DNA of 64,000 nucleotides from Laccaria trichodermophora (lineage: Eukaryota > Basidiomycota > Agaricomycetes > Agaricales > Hydnangiaceae): the NCBI GenBank assembly GCA_018417955.1, contig JACTVC010000008.1:930001-994000 (forward strand), given 5' to 3'. Every line of letters starts with the position of its first letter. Within the stretch, counting starts at the first letter, position 1. Positions 57,770 through 64,000 of the stretch are shown piece by piece. Both the position numbers and the translations under genes were made by a program. Below the pieces are notes generated by a model, which did not search any database, had not been told where the DNA came from, and saw nothing but the letters and a program-made list of their open reading frames with translations.

Positions 57770-60252
57770 ATGCCTGGAGAAGATGCAACGTACTCCAGCG
57801 CTCATCTTCGAGAGCGGGACAAGATCCTCGAAGAAAAGCATTGGAAGGAAATTGCCGTTATTGAGCGGAAAATCGAGCGGCTCAAGTGGTCCAACAACGA
57901 CACCGTGAAGCAGCTATTCGAGGCTCAGAACCGTTGCCAGCGCCTTGCGCACTCTCTTGGGTTCAAGGACATTTATGAAGCTCAGGTTACGATTGATACC
58001 GCCGACTATGACACGTCTTTCAAGGACTCGCTCGAGCGCATTCATACGTTGGAAGCTGAGTTGCTGGCGGAACGAAATGAGGGCGAGAGCTTGAAGGAGA
58101 AGCTTCTTCTTGCAGAGGAGGAGAAGTGTCAGATGCAACTCCAGGTGGAGAAGATGATTGCGGAGAAACAGTACGTGGTCATCTCTGTTTTTTGAGAGAA
58201 CGCTAACTGTATTTCGTGAATTAGACCCAAACCATCGTATGCGAAGCTCAAGGCAGAGCACGCTGATCTTCAAGCGAGATATAACGCGTTAAAAGACGTG
58301 AAAGAACGCGCTGCGGAACGATATAAAGTCGACTACAAGAAATGGCGCGACTTCAGCAAGTGGTTGTTCACAGAAGACGACAATCACCGCAAACATCGAA
58401 ATGAACAGGGCATCTCAGCAACGGAAAAGAAGAAACGCGACTACGAGAGTATCATGAGGAAGAAACAGATGATGGTGGATTTCGGGCCTGATCTGGCGCA
58501 GTTCGCTGGTGAAGACGATGAAAATCCCAAAGATCCTGAGGCTGCGACGACACCGGCGCGTCCTCCACCCCCCATTGGTCGTATTGACGTCGAGGGCGAT
58601 AAAGAGAATCAGGAGAATCATTCCACCCCGGTCCCTTCGCAGAAATCGCATCGCATATCATCAGCCCCACCAGCCACCAAGTCGACACCTTTTACTAAAT
58701 CAACACCACTCTCGAAATCAACTCCCCCTGCATATAACCTTCAATCACTAACCAACAGGGTTCCTTCTGCTCCTTCATGCTCGCCCACATTATTTCTCGA
58801 TCCTGCCGTCCAATCAGCACATAACCGTTCTGTGTCAAGTACGCGAGTCCCACTTTCCTTCAAGCCAATACCCAACACGGAACCGCGCAATACCATTGTT
58901 ATCAAGAAGGAACCAAAGTCGAGTCCGACAAGTTTAGGTGACGCTCTCAAACGCCCGCATTCTCCGAATCTGTCTCCCACAATTCCAAATTCGTCTGATA
59001 CTGAGGAAGATTCCCAAGGTTTGGCTCTTTTTGTTGCGTACTCAACACGTTACTGACGTTCACACCAGCCATGTCATACCCCCTCACCACTACGGCAAAA
59101 CCTGTAGTTTTTAAGATACCAGCGCCGCCTCTTGTTCCCAAGGCTTTGAGATTGAACCAGGCTGGAGGATCTTCCGACACAGAAGACGATTCACAAGGTA
59201 CTTATTCTTTCTTTTCATTGGTTCTTATTCTCAATCCGTTGAAACTTAGCTCCCGACCCAACCCCAGTTCCACTACGTCCACGAGAGGAATTTTCGACCT
59301 GCCCATCTGTTGCTGTCGCGGGGTCTTCTACTGCACGGCAAGGTGGTTACGGAGCTATCCAGCCACGACGACCTGGTCAACTCGGTGGGGATAGCAGCAG
59401 ACCCAAGAAGGTGAGGAGGGTGAGTGGGAACGAGTTTGCAGGGGGGTCTAGTTCGAGTCGACCGCAGTATGACATGAAGGATCAGCTTACCCCGCGCATT
59501 CCGGATGTGAAGGGAAAGGAAAAAGAGAGAGAGGAAGATTTCGTTACTCCTTTGACTAGCAGAACGGTTGGACAGAAAAGTCTTGAGGATTATTCGGCGT
59601 TCAAAGGAAGGGGAAGATATGCTAAAGGTGCTGGGGCAAGGTATGACTTCCTCCTTTCTAACCTTACTTGGTTTATTGATCTAACTCGAATTTAGCGCTG
59701 GCAAAACCATCAACACTTTATTCACCATCGACCCAGCTCAGAACGGTGGAGTTGACTACCAGTACGACGAAGTTGTACGAGGGAAAGAACAACGCCGGCA
59801 CATGAACGCAGGAGATTGTGAATGTTGTCGAGACGTGAGCATTTCCCCATTCTCCTCCTCATGTTGTCCTATGCTAATGCCCTTGACAGTACTACGAAGC
59901 CGTTGGCCCCCTCCCTAATCGGTTACAACAACCACTTTGGCGTTCACCTTCCAGCAAGCCCTGCGCACGATATTCTCACGAAAACCTCTCTTCTTCCACA
60001 TCCTCAGCCCGCCGTGATAAAGGTCCTGGTTCGGCCCACGAACGTGATGTCGACAGGCACAAAAAAGCCATCTCGCGTCATCGACATACGTGGGCACGCG
60101 CGAATACGCCTCCTGGGTATTGGAATATTGGGTTTCCGGATACGCAGGAGGTGGGGGATATTAATGAGAGGGCTGAGGAGATGCATAGGAAGAAGAGGGA
60201 GGAGGTGGAGAGGGAGGTTGGGGGTGGGGGTGGGAAGTATCGGAGGAGATAA
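57770..60252 (+). CDS. Sae2/CtIP/Ctp1-like DNA-end resection factor, copy B
   Basis: Exons are 57770-58170, 58225-59018, 59069-59197, 59250-59640, 59696-59834 and 59890-60252; 738 residues, with the same structure as copy A. The N-terminal coiled coil, the SP/TP-rich middle and the C-terminal CECCRDYYEAVG and KKAISRHRHTWARANTPPG block are all intact. Small in-frame indels distinguish it (an added ENQ in the middle; two codons fewer near SSTSS in the last exon). All splice sites are preserved. Sequence similarity to copy A begins precisely at the start codon; upstream lie MITEs. Confidence 0.9.
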
Positions 60253-60743
60253 GGGAGATGTGGCTGAGGAAGGCGGGCTTTGTTGATCGTATGTTTTTCT
60301 GTGACTAATGCTCTATCTTTGTAACATTTTTTCACCCAGTCGATCTACCTCTGCTTTGACAACTCAAGCGCTTGAGTGTTAGTGGGCCGTGTTCTCCTTT
60401 CCTGCAGCTGTCATGCAACAACTCTTCCTTGACTTAGGTCACGATCCTAGTTACACAATTTGAGGTGTCAATCCATTCAGATTTTCCCTTGCTACAATCT
60501 TGAGGTGGACAACGATGTCATATAAGTATGAGCTAATAGTACTTGCAAAGTTGCAAGGCGCTTAGGCTACAACGCGTCGAACGGAAGGGTAGTCGAATCG
60601 CTTCCGCCTTTTAACATACGTACATATTACTTTCATGAGCATCCCTCCGTAACAGTTCATAATTTGCTTATACTTTCAGGGTGGCTACCGAATTGATTCC
60701 GTCGGGAGTAGTACGAACAAAAGTTGCTGTGAACCACTGAATA
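60253..60743. other. Spacer between Sae2 copy B and the acyl-CoA synthetase
   Basis: The first 320 bp match the spacer after Sae2 copy A. The remaining 170 bp must hold the synthetase promoter; I see no clear TATA box. No other gene. Confidence 0.5.
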
Positions 60744-63429
60744 ATGTTCCTTCCACGCGCCTGGTTGCGACATGCCCAAGCACCGTTGCGGGCGTCTTCG
60801 CTGACATTTACACGCTCCCTCACCATCTCGTCAGTTCAGGGCCCCCTCGAACCACCATTATCAACCAAGACACTCCCTGCGTACTTCACCACAGAGGTCC
60901 TACGTAAACATGCCCACAGGCCCGCGTTGATTTGCAGGAAAGAGAAACCCCGGTCTCATGGTGGACCGCCTTCACGGAACCTGGGCTCTGCTTCACGTCT
61001 TGCATGGGACTTTGAAGAGTTCGATAGGCATATAAACGCGCTTGCTCGGGGCTTGCTGGGGATGTGTGTGAAGAAAGGAGATAGGGTGGGGGTTATTATG
61101 GGGAACACTAGGTTCGTCGTCGTTCCTTGACTCTGCCATGTATTATAGTTTGAATAAATCTGTCTCTGTAGTGCGTACGCTATGCTCCAGTGGGCTTGCG
61201 CAAGCGTTGGCGCAATTTTAGTGACCGTTAATCCTGCATATCGTTTACAGGAACTTGTATGTTCCCTTCGTCACAATACCCTAAATTCATCCAATGACAA
61301 CAACCTCGATTTAGGTCGACGCCTTGAAGCTCGTTGGAGTTCAACATCTCTTTGTAGTGCCCCGTATAAAGACGTCCACATACGTTCGCATGCTGGCCGA
61401 AGTATTCCCAGAAATAAGGGGGCAAAAGCCAGGGGAGATACAGATAAACGAGCTCCCGGAACTACGAAACTTGGTGGTGATTGATAACGTCGAGTCGGCA
61501 CGCGAGGATCTTGCAAAGCTTCACATCAAGTCCATGATCGACTGGCGGGAGGTTCTGATGTGGCGTGACGATGCCAGGGAGAGCCGCATACTGCAGGAAA
61601 ACATGGCAAGCTTGCGAAATGATGATATCACCAACCTTCAATTTACGAGGTTCGTGTTACGCTTCTATGGGAAGCCATATTGATGGATGGGACGTTTCAT
61701 TTAGTGGTACTACTGGTCTTCCGAAGGCTGTCTCGGTAGGTATACACACTTATCTGAAAACGTAATGACGTTCCCATATCAGGATTAGCTGACGCATGCC
61801 AATCTCTTGAATAATGGACTTTCGATAGGACGGTGCATGTATTTGACCGACAAGGACGTGCTGTGTATGGTTTCTCCCTTCTTTTTCTTTGTAATGCTGA
61901 ATCATTCGCAGGCAACGTTCCTCCACTATTCCACTGCTTTGATAAGTTCCTCTCTCCCATATCACCCTCTCGCATCTCATAAAGTCAATACTATACGCCT
62001 GGTCCTAGGAAATTTGGCAGCATGGACCCATGGGGCATGTATCGTTTACCCTTCCGAGATATTCAATCCCGAAGCCATCGTAGACGCGGTCGTTGAAGAA
62101 GAATGCACTGCCCTACACGGTGTACCCACTCATTTTCTCGGCGTCTTGGCTGAGGTCGAAAAGCGAAGACAACTTGGGGATGAACTCGATACATCCAAAT
62201 TGCGGTAAGCCCAGTGGCTCCTCTGAATCTTTGAAGTCGTAGCGTACTCTGAATCTGGTTATCAGAACTGGAATTGCTGCTGGCTCGCCGATCCCAATTG
62301 ATCTGATGAAGAGCCTGATTTCGAAGATAAATCTAACGGATCTTACAAATGCGTATGGCATGAGTGCGTTTTTTCGTCCTACTTCCCTTGACGTCCCAAT
62401 ATTGAGATGATTTTTCTGCGTAGCGGAAACTAGGTTCGCCGCAAATTTCTTTGGATGAGCGGCGGTATACTTACAAAGTCGCCAGTCCTGTATCCTTCCA
62501 AACGACACCTGCCGATCCTATTGAGAAACGGGTGGAAACGGTTGGGAAGGTCCAGCCCCATGTCAAGGCAAAACTTATCGACTCAGAGGGTAACATCGTT
62601 CCCGTTGGAGTCCCAGGAGAAATTTGCGTTGCTGGATATTTGTTACAGAAAGGGTAAGTATTCGCAATTGAGTTTTTTCTTTGAATGAGAAATGACGGTG
62701 TAATAGGTATTGGGAAGATGAAGTTCAGACAAAGGCTGTTATGAAGGTTGACGAGGAAGCCATTTTGTGGATGCACACCGGCGACGAAGGTATAATGGAC
62801 GCTGAAGGTTATCTTCGGAGTGAGTAGCCCTCTCCCTTGTGATCGTTCCATTGTTGATGGTCTTTGGCAGTCGTTGGCCGTATAAAGGTAGCTCGATTGA
62901 ACCTGAGTGATGTCGCAAAGGCTAATTGTTAACAAGGATATTATCATCCGTGGTGGAGAGGTACGCCGGTCGTTTCGAACTATATTGTAGTATGGACTCA
63001 CTAGACGTTTCATTTCAAGAATTTATTCCCAGTGCAGATAGAAAATGCAATGACGTCACACCATGCCATTCGCGAGGCTGCAGCAGTCGCAGTGCCGAGC
63101 GAACAATATGGAGAAGTTGTTGGGGTGTGGATTGTCCGTGAACCGGGCACCCACATCTCTCGGGAGGAGGTTCGCAATCATGTCGCGAGCACGATGAACC
63201 CTCAGGTGAGTTTCTTGTTTCCGTGGAATAAAAACATTCATTTCTAATTCTAAATACCGATCTAATACAGAACGCCCCGGCGTGGGTGTGGTTCACGGGT
63301 GAAGACGGTGTTGAAGGTGAATTGCCCAAGACAGCAAGTGGCAAGGTGATGAAGCATGTACTCCGGAAGTGGAGCAAGAAAGCTGTGGAATTGCAGGTTG
63401 GGCAAGTCTCACGCTTGACCCGATGTTGA
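60744..63429 (+). CDS. Mitochondrial acyl-CoA synthetase (ACSF2-like)
   Basis: Fifteen exons: 60744-61111, 61172-61256, 61315-61649, 61705-61735, 61789-61864, 61912-61941, 61997-62204, 62266-62363, 62424-62433, 62486-62653, 62707-62819, 62871-62887, 62937-62960, 63020-63205, 63271-63429; 635 residues, all phases consistent. The N-terminus MFLPRAWLRHAQAPLRASSL is an Arg/Ser-rich mitochondrial presequence. Adenylate-forming motifs: TSGTTGLPKAVS, YGMTETSPVSF, HTGDEG, GRIKDIIIRGGENLFP, and the C-terminal lysine loop PKTASGKVMKH. It activates a (probably medium-chain) fatty acid to its CoA ester with ATP. Exon 9 has 10 bases and exon 12 has 17. Intron 6 (61942-61996) appears to have AT-AC ends. 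Confidence 0.92.
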
Positions 63430-64000
63430 TGTGAACTTGCCTGCAGGATGTTTGGCTCTGGAGCCATGTCTGGAACAGTCAATGGTTTTTCAAATTTTTT
63501 CAAAGATGTGCATCTAAGAAGTAGGGTACTTTACCCTGACTACATATGTAAAATTGTAGATCAAGAGCAAAAGTTGTTCAAATTTGACAAATTTATTTTC
63601 AATTTTGGATAGATTTATTGTAACACAGTCCAGATCTTGATATAAGTACAACTCTTTTGCACATGAAGCTCAAGGCAATGTCAGGAACTATTAATAACAT
63701 ACCAGTAGCTTATGTATCAGCATTTGAGAGCAGTGCAACAATCTTTTTTACCTATTGATTCTTTTTTTGTTGCCTGCTGCATGGCAACATACCATTAGGA
63801 AGGAGAAGTGTATGTAAAGTGCTTCCACATACCCTGAAATATTTTATCAGCATTGACTCATACTTTGATGAGCAATTGCATTGAGTAGAACTGACTTTAT
63901 ATGTTCAGAACAACACAATTTTTCTTCCCAATGGTTCAAAAATGCATTCTGGGTTCAAATTGGAATATCCTACAATTTATCACAAGTAAAGTGAGCTATT
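63430..64000. other. AT-rich tail, nothing recognised
   Basis: After the synthetase stop the sequence becomes markedly AT-rich with T/A homopolymers. I see no gene, RNA or repeat unit here. Similar base composition to the unlabelled parts of the 54.9-56.3 kb insertion. Confidence 0.4.

Larger units (their letters stand above)
50190..61735. repeat. Segmental duplication, unit B
   Basis: Partner of unit A. It is longer because of the 3.2 kb insertion at 54545-57769 and because it retains the synthetase 5' end. It runs directly into the rest of the synthetase gene, so its right-hand border is where unit A was cut. Confidence 0.9.

Noticed and set aside
1..64000. CRISPR arrays, bacterial operons, ribosome binding sites, rRNA genes
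   Set aside because: The intron-rich eukaryotic gene structure excludes the bacterial features, and no rRNA-like sequence was seen.

Overview
This is nuclear DNA of a filamentous fungus, most probably a mushroom-forming basidiomycete (Agaricomycetes). Genes are broken by many introns of about 45-70 bases with GT-AG (occasionally GC-AG) ends, micro-exons occur, and the gene set (F-box/LRR proteins, BTB proteins, a Bck1-like MAPKKK paralogue, an Arg-13 type carrier, archaeal/eukaryotic-type ProRS with a YbaK-like domain) fits that group. I could not name the species. Exon ends were worked out by hand from reading-frame continuity and recalled family alignments, without any search.

Layout. 1-17.5 kb is accessory and repeat-rich: a nucleotidyltransferase-fold gene (1.6-2.5 kb), a zinc-finger gene (5.0-6.1 kb), several old dispersed duplications, a 765 bp element with long terminal inverted repeats (10.0-10.8 kb), and two copies of a small secreted Cys-rich, membrane-anchored protein gene (8.6 and 13.1 kb). 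The second copy is chimeric and is broken up by a later 2.5 kb insertion carrying a minisatellite. An intron-containing tRNA-Gly(CCC) closes this region, and two tRNA-like relics lie nearby.

17.8-41.1 kb is mostly housekeeping: a polyol/alcohol dehydrogenase, a mitochondrial ornithine/arginine-type carrier, an F-box protein, a 19-exon mitochondrial isoleucyl-tRNA synthetase, a second F-box gene (minus), a prolyl-tRNA synthetase (minus), a tandem pair of an unnamed duplicated-domain family, a Bck1-like kinase paralogue that has lost both catalytic aspartates (minus), and a Bin3/MePCE-type RNA methyltransferase.

41.2-61.7 kb is a direct segmental duplication. Each unit carries a histidine acid phosphatase (minus), a BTB protein (minus), a Sae2/CtIP/Ctp1-like DNA-end-resection protein (plus) and part of an acyl-CoA synthetase gene. 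The intact synthetase is at 60.7-63.4 kb; the junction between the units holds a doubly truncated pseudogene of it. The two units carry different insertions between BTB and Sae2, so the two Sae2 copies share coding sequence but not promoters.

The most unusual signals are two introns that appear to have AT-AC rather than GT-AG ends, the pseudokinase, the chimeric secreted gene, and the duplication with promoter replacement. No single new multi-gene system is proven.
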